A stretch of DNA of 64,000 nucleotides from Monodelphis domestica (Eukaryota; Chordata; Mammalia; Didelphimorphia; Didelphidae): contig NC_077228.1 in assembly GCF_027887165.1 (NCBI RefSeq), positions 103,628,350 through 103,692,349 on the forward strand, given 5' to 3'. The notes beneath the pieces are model-generated. The model saw only the letters and a program-made list of their open reading frames with translations, did no database searches and was not told the DNA's origin. Shown here in pieces: positions 21,101 to 33,000 of the stretch (position 1 is the stretch's first letter; every line of letters starts with the position of its first letter). The translations under genes and the position numbers were made by a program.

Positions 21101-22432
21101 TGTCCAAGGGGACACTGTCCAAGGGGACCATGAAGCAGAGGAGTCAGAGATGGGAAGTGGAAGAAGTAGCCCAATCTACCTTACCTTGGGAAGGTTAAAA
21201 GGAGCAAGAAATTCCTGGCCTAACTGTACGCACATAGGCCTTGGGTTTTTTTCTAAAAGCAACTGACAGAACTGAGTCACTGCCAAGCTTAACCACCTCC
21301 CTGCTCCACCCCAAAGTGCTTCTGCAAGATGCCCTGATTTCAACTCCTGAGGGGTGGTTCTCGGGAGCACTAGGGTGTGGGGCTACTTTGTAGGATTTCT
21401 TCTGAAACATTCTTCTGGAATGCTCAATGGAAAAACATTTTTTCAGTGGCCCCTTCCCCTGGGGTGAGGCTGAGGATTAGGGATACTGTCACTCCTAAGG
21501 GAGTCAGACTCCAGGTGAGCAAATATCGAAGTCCCATATCCCCCTTAGGGCTGGGAGTGGAGATGAGCCTTCCTTCAAGGTCCAGTGGAAGCAGGATGAG
21601 GTGGCCTATATGATTCATAACAGCTGAGGGTGCCCAAGGCAGGGAAGGCAAGGCGACGACTGATAGAGAAGATAGTCAGTTGTCTCTCTTGGACTTCTTT
21701 GCCTTTCCCGGGGAGCTGGCTCTCCTTTTGCCTTCAGCATCAGATTTGAGCTTCCCTTGCTCTGGGTTCCACCCTCCATGCCTTTCCCATCTCAGGCTTC
21801 AGATTTCCTCCCTCCTGCCCAAACCTGTTACTTAACCTCTCCCTCGGTTTCCCTTCTCGCTCCTCCTTCCACTCTGGGCCAGAAGGCTCAGCCTGACCTG
21901 ACCCTCTTTGAAACCCTTCATCTCCCAGGTGCATCTGCTTCCCCCACCCACTTAGTAAGGGTGAAGCCTTCTGGCTGGTGGGGAGACCAGGACCTCCTTG
22001 TGGCTTCTCCCCGCCGCTGTGTTGGCAGCTTGTTCCTCTCAGATGGTGAGCCAAGGGTCTAGGGACCGTGTCTTGGCATGTTCCCTGCTGCATGGGCCTT
22101 TCAACAAATCCAGGTAATAAGTAGGTGATGTTTGGGGACTTGGGAGTGTGTGGGCTGGGGTGTGGATGGGGAGAGTAACAAGCCAAGGAAGTGGACTCCA
22201 CCCTTGAAACCAAAGTTCTCATAAATATACCTTGTGTGTGTGGTGGGAATTGGGATAGTAGGTCACTGGAGATCTATTCCAATGAGGAAGGCTGCTGGCT
22301 GGCCACCTCACTTACGTGCTGGACCTCTCCCTCTGCCCCAAATACCATTTACTGCCTTCATTTTACCTTTCCAGCACCTTATCGCCCACTACTCCCCTCT
22401 ATGACCCCCTTTCTAGACCCAAAAATGTCCCT
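21101..22432. other. GC-richer unique block
   Basis: The longest repeat-free, relatively GC-rich part of the window. It contains a short tandem 'tgtccaagggga' near 21,102-21,128. Frames of 160 codons (minus, 21,740-22,222) and 101 codons (plus) overlap in antisense and show only Pro/Ser/Gly-rich composition. No gene is called. Confidence 0.45.
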
Positions 22433-22434
22433 TT

Positions 22435-22530
22435 ACTTCTCTGGACCTCAATTTCCCCATTTGTAAAATGAGGGAGTCGGACCAGATTGACCTCTAATCG
22501 GAAGTCCCTTGTGATGTGAAATCTATAATT
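22435..22530 (+). repeat. THER/MIR 3' half
   Basis: 'ctcaatttccccatttgtaa' and 'ggaccagattgacctcta'. Confidence 0.6.
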
Positions 22531-22559
22531 CAATGAATATCTTGTGATTTCTCACCTTC

Positions 22560-22735
22560 AGGTCATTTCTCATTCTGTTTCTCCTGCTTGGAATGGCTCA
22601 CTGCTTTTCTTCTCACCATCACCTGAATCATATTCATTGTTCTAGATCTGACTCACAATCCTTCTTCTCCATGAAGCTTTCCTTGAATATTCTCGCCAAT
22701 AGGAATCTCTCCCTCTCCTGATAGCACTCTCCACT
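22560..22735 (+). repeat. L2 LINE fragment
   Basis: 'ctgcttggaatggctcact', 'ctccatgaagctttccttga' and a trailing 'gatagcactct' fit L2. Confidence 0.6.
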
Positions 22736-22744
22736 TGGTGAGAC

Positions 22745-22880
22745 AGCATGATATAGTGAAAAATACTACTGCGTTTGGAGTCTGAGGAACCTAGGTTCAA
22801 ATCATGAATCTGGGAATATTGGTGCATTTTTAGTGCCTAGATTTTCTTACTTATGAAATGAGGGGTCTGGATTGAGTTCT
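22745..22880 (+). repeat. MIR
   Basis: 'ttggagtctgaggaacctag', 'gttcaaatcatgaatctg', 'atgaaatgaggggtctgg'. Confidence 0.6.
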
Positions 22881-22889
22881 TGTTGCATT

Positions 22890-23030
22890 TTAAGGCTCAC
22901 AAAGAGCTTAACACACATTATCTTATTTTATTTTAGCAGCAATCCTGAAAGGTAAGGGCTACAGGCATTATCTCCATTGACCAGATGAGGAGACCTAGAA
23001 AAGTGAAATAATTTAGGATCATATCTCAAA
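22890..23030 (-). repeat. MIR, minus
   Basis: 'agcagcaatcctgaaagg', 'attatctccattgaccaga' and 'gaggagacctagaaaag'. Confidence 0.55.
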
Positions 23031-23044
23031 AGTTGAGTTACCGT

Positions 23045-23290
23045 GTAGTTAGAGAATTGGGTCTTTGGTCAGGAAGAGATGAGTTCAAATATGGCCTCAG
23101 ACACAAAGTAGCTGAAGGACTCCAGACAAATCACTTCACCTCTGTCCCATTCAATTTCCTCATCCATCAAAATGGGGATAATAATAGCACATATCTTCCA
23201 GGGTTGTTGTGAAACTAAACGAGGGAATATTTGTAAAGTGCTTTTGCAAACCATAAAACACTACATAAATACTACCAATTATTATTAGCT
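23045..23290 (+). repeat. Full CORE-SINE (MIR group)
   Basis: tRNA-like head, B-box 'gagttcaaatatgg', 'tttcctcatccatcaaaa', 'gataataatagcacatat', 'cagggttgttgtgaaac' and 'ataaatactaccaattatta'. Confidence 0.75.
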
Positions 23291-23295
23291 ATTAA

Positions 23296-23476
23296 ACCTT
23301 AGAGATCATCTAGTCTACCCTACCCTCATTTTATACATGAGAATTAGCTGATTTGTCCAAGGTCACAAAGATAAAAAATATACTAGGACAAGGATTCAAA
23401 CTCGAACCCTGTGATTCTAAGGCTTCCATTTTTCTGGCTTCAGCACACTACTGGATCTCTAAAGCCCTTTCCAAAT
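23296..23476 (-). repeat. THER/MIR, minus, followed by a plus 3' scrap
   Basis: 'gagatcatctagtctacc' to 'ttctaaggcttcc' reversed; then 'aaagccctttccaaatat', a plus-strand THER ending that continues across the L1 insertion at 23,490. Confidence 0.55.
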
Positions 23477-23489
23477 ATAAATCCTAGCA

Positions 23490-24079
23490 ATTGGAAAATG
23501 AGGGGATGCCCTTTGATTGGGAAATGGCCAAACAAATTATGGTATATGATGGTGATGGAATACTATTGTGCTGAAAGGAATAATGAAGTGGAAGAATTCC
23601 ATGTGAACTGGAAAGACCTCCAGGAATTGATGCAGAGCAAAAGGAGCAGAACCAGGAGAGCATTGTAAACAGAGACTGATACACTGTGGCACAATCAAAT
23701 GTAATGGACTTCTCTACTAGCAGCAATGCAATGATCCAGGACAATTCTGAGGGACTTATGAGAAAGAACGCTATCCACATCCAGAGAAAGAACTGTGGGA
23801 ATAGAAACACAGAAGAAAAACAACTGCTTGATCACATGGGTATAGGGGATATGATTGGGGATGTAGACTCTAAGTGATCCCCCTAGTGCAAATATCAATA
23901 ATATGGAAATAGGTCTTGATCAATGACACATATAAGTATTGGTGGAATTGTGTGTCGGCTATGGGGGGGGTGAGAGGAGGAGAGGGGAGAAAGAATATGA
24001 ATCTTGTAACTGTGGAAAAATATTCTAAATTAAATAAAAGCTTCCAAATTTTAAAAATTTTAATTAATTTAAAAATATG
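23490..24079 (+). mobile_element. L1 LINE 3' end, 590 bp, with target duplication
   Basis: 5'-truncated L1. An ORF2 remnant with 'GKWPNKLWYMMVMEYYCAER' at about 23,513-23,583 is followed by 3' UTR and A-rich tail. Perfect TAAATCCTAGCA duplications at 23,478-23,489 and 24,080-24,091. Confidence 0.92.
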
Positions 24080-24224
24080 TAAATCCTAGCATCATTTGGA
24101 TTTAACATATATTGCCTTGTACATTGTTAGCTGACTTTCACATGTATGCATGTTATTTCCCCATGACTTGATTATAAGCTACAGCCTATCTTCCTTCAAG
24201 GATCCCCTTTGTTGTTAGAGCCTC

Positions 24225-24378
24225 TTCTTCCTGCCTCAAATGATCTTGTATTTACTTATCTATTTAAATGTTCTATCCCCACGTAGAATGTAAGTTCCTA
24301 GAGGGTAGAAGCCATTTTTGTTCCTTATTTTGAGGAGAAGGCTGGGTTTCTGCCTTGGTATAACTAGCACTTAGTATG
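24225..24378 (+). repeat. L2 3' end
   Basis: 'agaatgtaagttcctagagg' then a diverged 'actagcacttagtatg' ending; a short insertion interrupts it near 24,325-24,350. Confidence 0.55.
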
Positions 24379-24384
24379 ATGGGA

Positions 24385-24548
24385 GTAGCTAGATGGCACA
24401 ATGGAGAGTACCTCCCCTGGAGTTCAGAAGATTCATCTTCCTGAGTTCAAATCTGGCCTCAGATACTTATTAAACTGTGTGACCTGGGTAAGTCACTTAA
24501 ACCTGTTTGCCTGTTTCCTCAACTGTAAAGTGAACTAGAGAAGAAAGA
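24385..24548 (+). repeat. SINE-B head, tail missing
   Basis: 'gtagctagatggcacaatgg', 'gagttcaaatctggcctcag' and 'tgacctgggtaagtcactta' up to 'gaactagagaagaaagag'. Confidence 0.75.
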
Positions 24549-24549
24549 G

Positions 24550-24720
24550 AGAGATTAAGTAACTTTCCCAGAGTCTCACCAAAAGCTTATGCCAGATGTG
24601 GGACTTGAATCTAGGACTTCCTTATTCCAAGGCTAGATCTTTATTCACAGTATCATACTACCTCTCTACATTATACCTAACAGGCACTTAAGAAATGCTT
24701 GTTGAGTTGAATCTTAAGTC
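24550..24720 (-). repeat. MIR minus piece, then L2 tail scrap
   Basis: 'gggacttgaatctaggact' marks the reversed MIR (to about 24,665). 'aggcacttaagaaatgcttg' at 24,684 is an L2-type ending. Confidence 0.5.
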
Positions 24721-24759
24721 TAATACTTTGTCTCCATGGTGCCTAGTTGTGTCTATGCT

Positions 24760-24925
24760 GAAGCAGTAGGGTATAAAGGAAAGAGAATGAGCTCTAGAAT
24801 CAGAGTACCTGTGCTCAAGTCCTACCACTTGTGCAAACAAGCTACTCAGCCTCTCTGGGCCTTGGTTTCTTTTACTGTAAAAGGAAGAGGTTCTTCTAGA
24901 TGGCCTTTGGGTCCTTTTTGCTCCT
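24760..24925 (+). repeat. MIR
   Basis: 'agctctagaatcagagtacc', 'ctcaagtcctaccacttgtg' and 'ctctgggccttggtttct'. Confidence 0.65.
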
Positions 24926-25139
24926 TGCTTGATTAATGATCCCTTTTGAGCTAATGATTTTTCATGATACCCTACAGAGGCACTATTGTGTGGGGAATAA
25001 AGCAAGGGACATAGGCAGAAGACATGGTTCCCTTCCCATGATTCCTTCTGCCATTTATTTTTGCCATGTCTTCCCAGAGTATGGATCCATGAAACAGAAG
25101 AGCACCTCCCAAGATTAGTCAAAAGAGATGAAGATGACT

Positions 25140-25340
25140 TCTTATGCACTTCTGATGAATCACTTGGACTTAAATGATACTGCCAGAAGGATGTGAAAAT
25201 GTGTGGCCCATGGTTGCAAAGCTTTGAGCAAGACACTGAAGACTGCAGGGACACCGATTCTGATTTTCTCACTGCTACCCACTAAATGCACAAAGACAAT
25301 TGTCATTCTCGGTCACCGAGAGACTACCACTACACTACCC
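25140..25340 (-). repeat. Unassigned dispersed repeat with CGGT/ACCG hairpin
   Basis: Shares its end with sequence at 47,322-47,545: 'ctcggtcaccgagagactac' preceded by a 'gcacaaagacaat' word. The end contains an inverted repeat TCTCGGT-ACCGAGA. LINE or SINE class is unknown. Confidence 0.45.
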
Positions 25341-25970
25341 ACTAAATACAAGGGATGCTAAAGAGAACCGGGTCAGTAAATAGTTGGCTAAAAAAGGCGA
25401 TGATGTTTCAGAAAGAGATTTGGATTTCTGGATCATGACTTAAAATAAATATAACAGTGGTGGTAGCTAGATGCTGAGCTGAACTCTCAATAATTCTTAC
25501 ACATTGTACCCACTCACCTCCACCTTTGTGGGCCAAGTTTCTCTTCTCCTTGGGGTGTGACTTTCTAGTTTTTTCCTCTGCCTCCTCCCCTCTGGAGGAG
25601 TATTTTTCCTTTCATTACCATCCAAGCCAGTTAAATGCAACTATTTCTATCTCTTTTGCCAAAAGACCCCCATGAATATATTTTCTCTAGCTTAGGAAAT
25701 TATAAAGATGAACAAGGAAATGTGTATTATAAGAAAATATTCATAAAACCTATATCATACTACCTGCCTACTTGAGGAGGAAGGAGATGTAGGAGGGAGT
25801 GGGGAAAAAAGAATAGGCATAGATTTTTAAAAACATAGCTAATGTAAGAATTTGTTGGATAAGCATATTTATTATAATTTATTATATATTTATAATCAAA
25901 AAGTTAATATCTTTATCTTTCAGCTTTGAGCCCATCACCAGAAATCTCACTCTGGCAAAACATACCATTT
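25341..25970. other. Spacer, nothing seen
   Basis: AT-rich unique sequence; no gene. Confidence 0.4.
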
Positions 25971-25971
25971 T

Positions 25972-26203
25972 TAGGGGGAAGCTGGGTGGCTCAGTGGATT
26001 GAGTCAGGCCTAGAGATGGGAGGTCCTAGGTTCAAATCTGACCTCAGACACTTCCCAGCTGTGTGACCCTGGGCAAGTCACTTAATCTCCATTGCCTAGC
26101 CTTTACCACTCTTCTGCCTTGGAGCCAATACACAGTATTGACTCCAAGACAGAGGTAAGGGTTTAAAAAATCAAAACAAAACAAAACAAAAAACAAACAA
26201 AAA
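25972..26203 (+). repeat. SINE-A with (AAAAC)n tail
   Basis: Near-consensus SINE-A ending AAGGGTTTAAAAAA and an AAAAC repeat (26,168-26,203). The flanks share ATACCA(T/C)TTTTA, a probable target duplication. Confidence 0.92.
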
Positions 26204-26455
26204 ATACCACTTTTATTCTAGGACATTTCCAACCACCCCAAACTCTGTACTTTAATTGTCGGTCAATAGCTTTATCATATTCAGAAATTTAAGAAGCAAA
26301 GCAACATTTTAAGTACCCCCCAAACACCTCGGGGATATCCCCAGGAACCTAATAGGAAATGTAGCAACTCCTTTCTGAGAACCTAGAGCTGGGAGTTGAG
26401 ACAGTATCTCCAGAACACAAATGATATATGTAAAGGGCTTTGCCACCTTAACATG
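26204..26455. other. Spacer, nothing seen
   Basis: Unique sequence before an hAT relic; no gene. Confidence 0.4.
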
Positions 26456-26637
26456 CCATCTTAGTGAACCTATGGCACGTGTGCTGGAGGTCGCTGCTCC
26501 CCTTCCCCTCTCCATGCATACTTGAGGAGATTTCTCTCATCACTCACCCCTCTGCCCAGGAGCCCAATGGAAGCACTTCCTCCCTCCCCTGTCTGGGGTA
26601 AGGTGGGAGATTTACATGTGGCATGAGGGTTGTAGTT
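26456..26637 (+). mobile_element. hAT non-autonomous element, end lost
   Basis: 'gtgaacctatggcacgtgtg', 'cccaatggaagcacttcctc' and 'catgtggcatgagggttg' are shared with the element at 40,561. The 3' terminal inverted repeat is missing. Confidence 0.65.
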
Positions 26638-26644
26638 TATTTCA

Positions 26645-28425
26645 ATTTTGGGAAATTGAGGAAAATTGGGAAATTTTTAAAACAGACCATTCAAAAGATG
26701 GTTAATAAATATCTAAAGAAGGGAAGTGATTGTTATAGATTCAACCTGGCTTCATCAAGAACAAGGCATGACAACAGAGCATAATTTCCTTTTCTAACAG
26801 TTCTGCTTACCTAGTAAATTGACAGAAGGTTAGATAAATACATCTAACCTAGATTTTAGTGGAGTCTTTGATAAAGTATCTCAAAATCTTTTTGTCAGAA
26901 AGATGGAAGGTTGTAGGCAAGACAATAACATACTTAGGTCGGTTTGGAACTGTTGAATAGCTGAGCTCAAAGAGTAATCCTTAATGGTTCAGTTTTAATT
27001 TCACAGGACTGCGTAGTATAATATATTTGCCAGTAACTTGGATAAAAGAAAAGATAGCATGGGCTATCTTAGATGACCCAACTTGGGAAACATAGTTAAT
27101 GTGTGAGGATAGTAAGTATACAAAAAGATCTTGACAAGGTAGAGTATTGAGCTGAATCCAATAGAAAATACAAAATGGATAAATGTAAAGTCTTAACTTG
27201 GGTTCAAAAAATCAACTTCATATTCATTGTTTTATGCCTCTGTATAACCATATGTTCATTGCATGTAATCTTATTAAATGATCCATATTTTAATGATAAA
27301 TTATAATCGTGATAGATTTAATAGTAAGGGATAATTCCAGTTATTAATTGGCTAAGTAACTATATTTGAGAATCAGTAATCAATCATTATAGTGTGCTTA
27401 AAATTAATACTAGAGTTCCCCAAGATATCTTTGCCAAAAAGAGTTTGTCCATACTGTCAGTGTCTTGGAATATAGCCAAGAGTTTCTAAGGCTGTTATCT
27501 CTTTTGGCTTTGAAACTACAGAATAACCCTAACCATCCTCATTATCACCATATATGGACAGGTGGCTTCCAGGGAAAACTGGCCTTCACAAGATAAACCT
27601 TATTTGGAAGACCTTCCCCCTCCCCCGGAAGTTAACCTGCTTCCAAGGGAAGATTGACCTTCACAAGAAAGATCCCAGTTGGCAGACCCCCTCTAAACTG
27701 AATTTGTATAATCTAGCCCATGTACAAAATTTCAGTTCAAAGGCTCGTGGTCTCTCAAGCTATTGGGAAGTCCATAAACCATGGATTTATATGAAATGTA
27801 CATTCATGATAAATTCTGTTTTGCTCCGAAGTTTTCTCCGAGGATTATTCTTTTACAATGTAATCAATAGTGTGATGGGAAACTCCCCAAACTAACTTGT
27901 TCTTGGGCTCCATGGAGAAGCATAACTCCAGAAATAAAGTGACTGAAATATCATACTCTTCCCTGGGAAGATTATGCCTAGATTATTATATTGGATTCTT
28001 GTTGCCACATTTAAAGAAGGACATTGAAAAGCTAGAGAGTATCCAGAAGAAGGTGACCAGAATGATAATGAAGGACTTTGACTTAATGTCAGCTGGGCAC
28101 TGGACATGCCTATCCTGGAGAAGAGAACACAAAGGGAGGGGAATGAAAATGATGGCTCTGTTCAAATATTTGGAGGACTTTCTTTTGAAAAGGGAATTAT
28201 CCTTATTTTATCTGACCTCAGAAAGCAAAACCAGGAGCAATGGGATGGAAATTGTAAAGGGGTAAATTTAAACTAGATGGCAGTAAAGAACTATTAATTT
28301 AGAATTATCTCAAAGTGGATTATCTTTTACAACATTGAGCTTGAAGTTCATTAAACTCAAGGTATAGGTTGGACTAGATTCCAGCTGAGATCTTTTCCAG
28401 TTCAAAGTTCTGTGATTTTGTGATT
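26645..28425 (+). mobile_element. CR1/L3-type LINE, 3' portion, interrupted
   Basis: Recognisable CR1 order: 'gtggagtctttgataaagta' (RT region), 'taacttggataaaagaaa', 'aaaaagatcttgacaaggta', 'cttaacttgggttcaaaaaa', 'acattgaaaagctagagag', 'aggagcaatgggatggaaa', ending in the terminal repeat TTCTGTGATTTTGTGAT. The frame is decayed throughout. A separate insertion occupies 27,271-27,857. Confidence 0.8.
27271..27857. mobile_element. Unclassified 587-bp insertion inside the CR1
   Basis: Bounded by identical ATGTAATC words (27,263-27,270 and 27,858-27,865). Dropping one copy restores CR1-like sequence across the joint. Its last 60 bp (AATTCTGTTTTGCTCC, CCGAGGATTATTC, ending ACA) read like a retroviral LTR, yet an 8-bp duplication suggests an hAT-type transposon. 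Class left open. Confidence 0.5.
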
Positions 28426-28567
28426 TGGGGAAAATCACATCCCTTCTTGGATCCTCAGTATTTTCATCTGTTAAATGGTGCCAATAATGTTTTTTTATCA
28501 TCTCGTAGGGAGGTTGTGAAGAAAGTGCTCATCAACTGTAAAACTGATATAAATGTAAACTGTTATT
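28425..28567 (+). repeat. MIR
   Basis: 'cctcagtattttcatctgtt', 'gggaggttgtgaagaaagtg'; follows the CR1 end directly. Confidence 0.55.
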
Positions 28568-28772
28568 ATGTGACTTATCCTGTAGTTCTCTTTTGATGTC
28601 TCATCATGACATAAGACAGGGCCTGGGTTCCTGAAACCATAACCAATGGAGCACAAGCTCCAGCAAGTCTGAACTGGGAAGCTGGTTAAGGGTATTTTTT
28701 TCCCTGTCTGAGATACACTCTGTGTCTATCATACAAGCACCAACCTATCTAGGCTCACAGAGACACATTCAT

Positions 28773-28963
28773 ATTTTTTTAACCCTTAGTTTTTGTCTGA
28801 ATATCAATTCTGAAACAGAAGAGTATCAAAGGTTAGGCAAGTAGGGTTAAATGACTTGCCTAGGGTCAAATGGATAGGAAGTGTCTAAGGTCAAATTTGA
28901 TTCCAGGTCCTCCCAAGTACAAGCCTGTCTCTCTATCTATTGTGGTACCTAGCTGCCTTTGTG
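28773..28963 (-). repeat. SINE-A, minus, with target duplication
   Basis: Diverged reversed SINE-A. Perfect AGAGACACATTCAT duplications at 28,759-28,772 and 28,964-28,977. Confidence 0.9.
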
Positions 28964-29111
28964 AGAGACACATTCATTGCCAGGTTATGGTCACCAGGTG
29001 ATGGATAAGTTTTTTGGCCAAGAAAAATCATGAAGATCTAGCTTCAAAGGCACAGAAGGAAGAAGGAGCTAGGCTCTTCATAGGATGAGGGAAGACTTTG
29101 CATCGTAGAAG

Positions 29112-30010
29112 ATTAAAGATTTAAATTTTTTTATTTATTTTTAACATTCACACACTCACAAAATTTAGTTTCCTCCTTCCCTCTTGCCCCTCACCTACTC
29201 ATTTAGAAGGCAAACAACATGATATCAATTATCCATGTAAAGTCATGCAAAGCATTTCCTTATTAGCCATGTTGGAAAAAAAAACACAAGAAAAAACAAG
29301 AAATATAAAGAAAGTGAAAATAGTATGCTTCAATCTGTACTCAGAGGTCATTAGTTCTCTCTTTGGAGGTGGATATTCTCTCTTTAAGAGGGGAATAGCA
29401 TTTTTTGTCATGGGTTCTTTGGAATTGTCTTGGATCATCTCTGTTTTGATCAGAATAGCTAAGTATTTCCCAGTTGATCATTCTTACAATATTGCTATTA
29501 CTATATGTGACATACTCCTAGTTTTACTCATTTTACTTTGAATTCATTTATATAAAATTTCCCAGATTTTTCTGAAACCATCCTGCTTATTATTTCTTAT
29601 TTCACCCTAGTAATACATCACAATCATACATTCAACTTGTTTATTCATTCAACCATGCCTGATGGGCAGTCCCTCAATTTCTAATTCTTTGCCACCACAA
29701 AAAGAGCTGCTATAAATATTTTTGTATATTTTATCCAGTCTTTGGGATATAGACCCCATCAAGCTATTCCTGCATTATGAGTTTTACAGACTTTTAAAAA
29801 TAGAGTTTTTGTACAGTTTAAGAAATAAAACATAGTTCTATAGCCCTATGGGCATAATTCCAAATTGTTCTCCAAAAAAATAGTTAGACCAGTTCACAAC
29901 TCCACCAACAGTGCATTAGTGTTCCTATTTTTCTACATTCCCTCTAACAGTTATTTTTCTTTTCTGTGATTTTAGCCAGTTAATCATAACTACTTTTGAA
30001 GTATTCTTAT
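29112..30010 (-). mobile_element. L1 LINE 3' region, minus
   Basis: Reversed L1: 3' UTR from 29,112, then the complement of late ORF2 (for example the 'WWSCELV' region near 29,880-29,905). A different 3' UTR type from the 13,682 copy and similar to that at 11,775. Confidence 0.8.
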
Positions 30011-30074
30011 TTGCATAAAAGGGTATTTCTAATGTGGAAATCATATTCAAACTGAGTTTCCTAACCAAAAAATA

Positions 30075-33000
30075 ACAAGAAAGAAGTAAAGTAAGTGAAT
30101 GAAATCTTAGAAAAGTTAGAACTAATAAATCTCTGGAAAGAACTGAATGTGAATAGAAAGGAATACACCTCCTTTTCAGCAGTACATGGCTCCTACACAA
30201 AAACTGACCATGTATTAGGGCATAAAAATTTCACCATCAAGTGCAGAAAAGCAGAAATAGGGGGCAGCTGGGTAGCTCAGTGGATTGAGAACCAGGCCTA
30301 GAGATGGGAGGTCCTGGATTCAAATCTGGCCTTAGATACTTCCCAGCTGTGTGACCCTGGGCAAATCACTTAACCCCCATTGCCTAGTTCTTACTGCTCT
30401 TCTGCCTTGGAACCAATACACAATATTGATTTCAAAATGGAAGGTAAAGGAAGGTAAAAGGAAGGAAAAAAATAAATTTAAATAAATTTAAAAAGCAGAA
30501 ATAATAAATGCATCCTTTCCAGATCATAACATATTAAAAATTATAATCAATAAAACTCCATAGAAAGATAAATCAAAAATTAATTGGAGACCAAATAATT
30601 TAATGCTAAAAAGGGGTGGGTTAAAGAACAAATTATAGAAACAATCAATAATTTTATTAATGAGAATGACAATGTGGAGACAACATATCAAAATTTATGG
30701 GATATAGCCAAAGCAGTACTTAGGGAAAATTTATTGGAAATCCTAAAAAAAAAAATAAAGAATAAATTAATGAAATTGAAAGTAAGAGAACCATTGAATT
30801 AATAAATAATACTATAAGTTGGTTTTATGGGGGGAAAACAAATAAAATAGATGGAGGGTTAATTTGAGTTAAAAAGGAAAGAAGTTCAAATAATCAATAT
30901 CAAAAATGAAAAGGTTGAACTCATGACCAATGAAGAGGAAGTTAAAGCAATCATTAGGAGCTATTCTGGCCAATTATATGCCAATAAATCTGACAATCTT
31001 AGTGAAATGGATGAATTTTTACAAAAAATATAAACTGCCCAGATTAACAGAAAAGGAAAGGGAACCCTTCAATAATCCCATATGAGAACAAGAAATTGAA
31101 TGAGGCATCAATGAACTCCTTAAGAAAAAATTCCCAGGACCAGATGAAGTCACAACTGAATTCTTTAAAACATTTAAAGAACAATTAATCCCAATACTAC
31201 AAAGTATTTGGGGAAAACAAGTAGAGAACGAAGCCTACCAAATTATTTTTATGAAACAAATATGGTACTCTTACCTAAGCCAGGAAGAACAAAAACAGAG
31301 AAAGAAAATTATAGATCAACTTCATTAATCAATATAGATGCAAAAATTTTAAATAAGATATTAACGAGGAGATCACAGCAATATGTTACAAGGATCATTC
31401 ACTATAACCAGGTGGGATTTACATCAGGAATGCAAGATTAGTTTAATATTAGGAAAACAATCAGCCTAATTGTCCATATTAATAACCATATCAATAATCA
31501 AACTAAAAGGAATCACATGATTATATCAATAAATACAGAAAAAGTCTTCAATGAAATATGACACCCATTTCTATTAAAAACACTTGAAAGCATAGGAATA
31601 AATGGGCATTCCTTAAAATGATAAGTAGTATCTATCTAAAACCTTCAGCAAGTGTCATCTGCAATGGGGATAAATTAGAAACTTTCCCAAGAAGATCAGG
31701 AGTAAAGTAAGGATGCCCATTATCACCACTATTATTTTATAGAGCACTAAAAAATGCTAGCTTTAGCAATAAGAGAAGAAAAAGAAATTGAAGGAATCAA
31801 AAAAGGCAATAAGGAAACTAACCTATCATTCTTTGCAGATGATATGATGGTATACAGAGAATTAACCAAAAAAAACTAGTTGAAATAATAACTTTAGTGA
31901 AGTTGAAGGATATAAAATAAATCCACATAAATCATCAGCATTTCTATATATTACCAACAAAGTCCAGCAGCAAGAATTAGGAGAAATTCCATTTAAAATC
32001 ATTCTAAACAATATAAGATACCTTGGAATCTACTTAACAAGGCAAACACAGGAATTATATGAACAAAATTACAAAACACTTTTCACATAAATAAAGTCAT
32101 ATCTAAACAACTGGAAACTCATGGTTAAGCTGAGCTAATATAATAAAAATGACAATTCTACCTAATTTAACTTTTTTATTCAATACCATGCCAATTAAGC
32201 TACAAAATAATTCTTTTATAGAACTAGATAAAATAACAAAATTCACCTGAAAGAACAAAAAATCAAGAATATCAAGAGAACTAATTTTTAAAAAATGAAG
32301 GATGGGGGCCTAGTAGTACCAGATCTTAAACTGTACTAAAAAGAGGCAATCATCAAAACAATCTGGTACTGGCTAAGGAATAGAATACATAATTTATAGG
32401 AGTAAATGACCTCAGCAACATAGTGTTTGATAAACCCAAAGATCCCAGCTTTTGGAATAAGAACTCACTATTTAATAAAAACTGTTGGGAAAATTTGAAA
32501 ACATTATGGAAGAAACTAGATATAGAACAATATCTCACACCCTATACCAACATAAGATCAAAATGGATATTTGATTTAGATATAAAAAGAGATACCATAA
32601 CTAAATTAGGGAAACAGAGAATAGTTTACCTGGCAAAACTTTGGAAAAGGGAAGAATTTATGAGCAAACAAGAGATAGAGCATTATAAGATATAAAATGG
32701 ATAATTTTGATTATATTAAATTTAAAAGCTTTTGTACAAACAAAATTAATACAATGATGATTAAAAGGGAAACAATAAACTAGGAAAAATTTTTATAACA
32801 AATATCTCTGATGAAGGCCTAACTTCTCACATTTATAGAGAACTAAGTCAAATATATTAAGAAAGCAAGTCAATCCCCAATTAACAAATGGTCAAATGAT
32901 ATGAACAAGCAATTTTCAGATGAAGAAATCAAAACAATCAATAATCATATAAAATGTTCTAAATCACGCTTGATTAGGGAAATGCAAATTAAAACAATGC

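Noticed and set aside
21740-22222. 160-codon minus frame
   Set aside because: Low-complexity Pro/Ser/Gly composition, antisense to another open frame, no domain or splice context.
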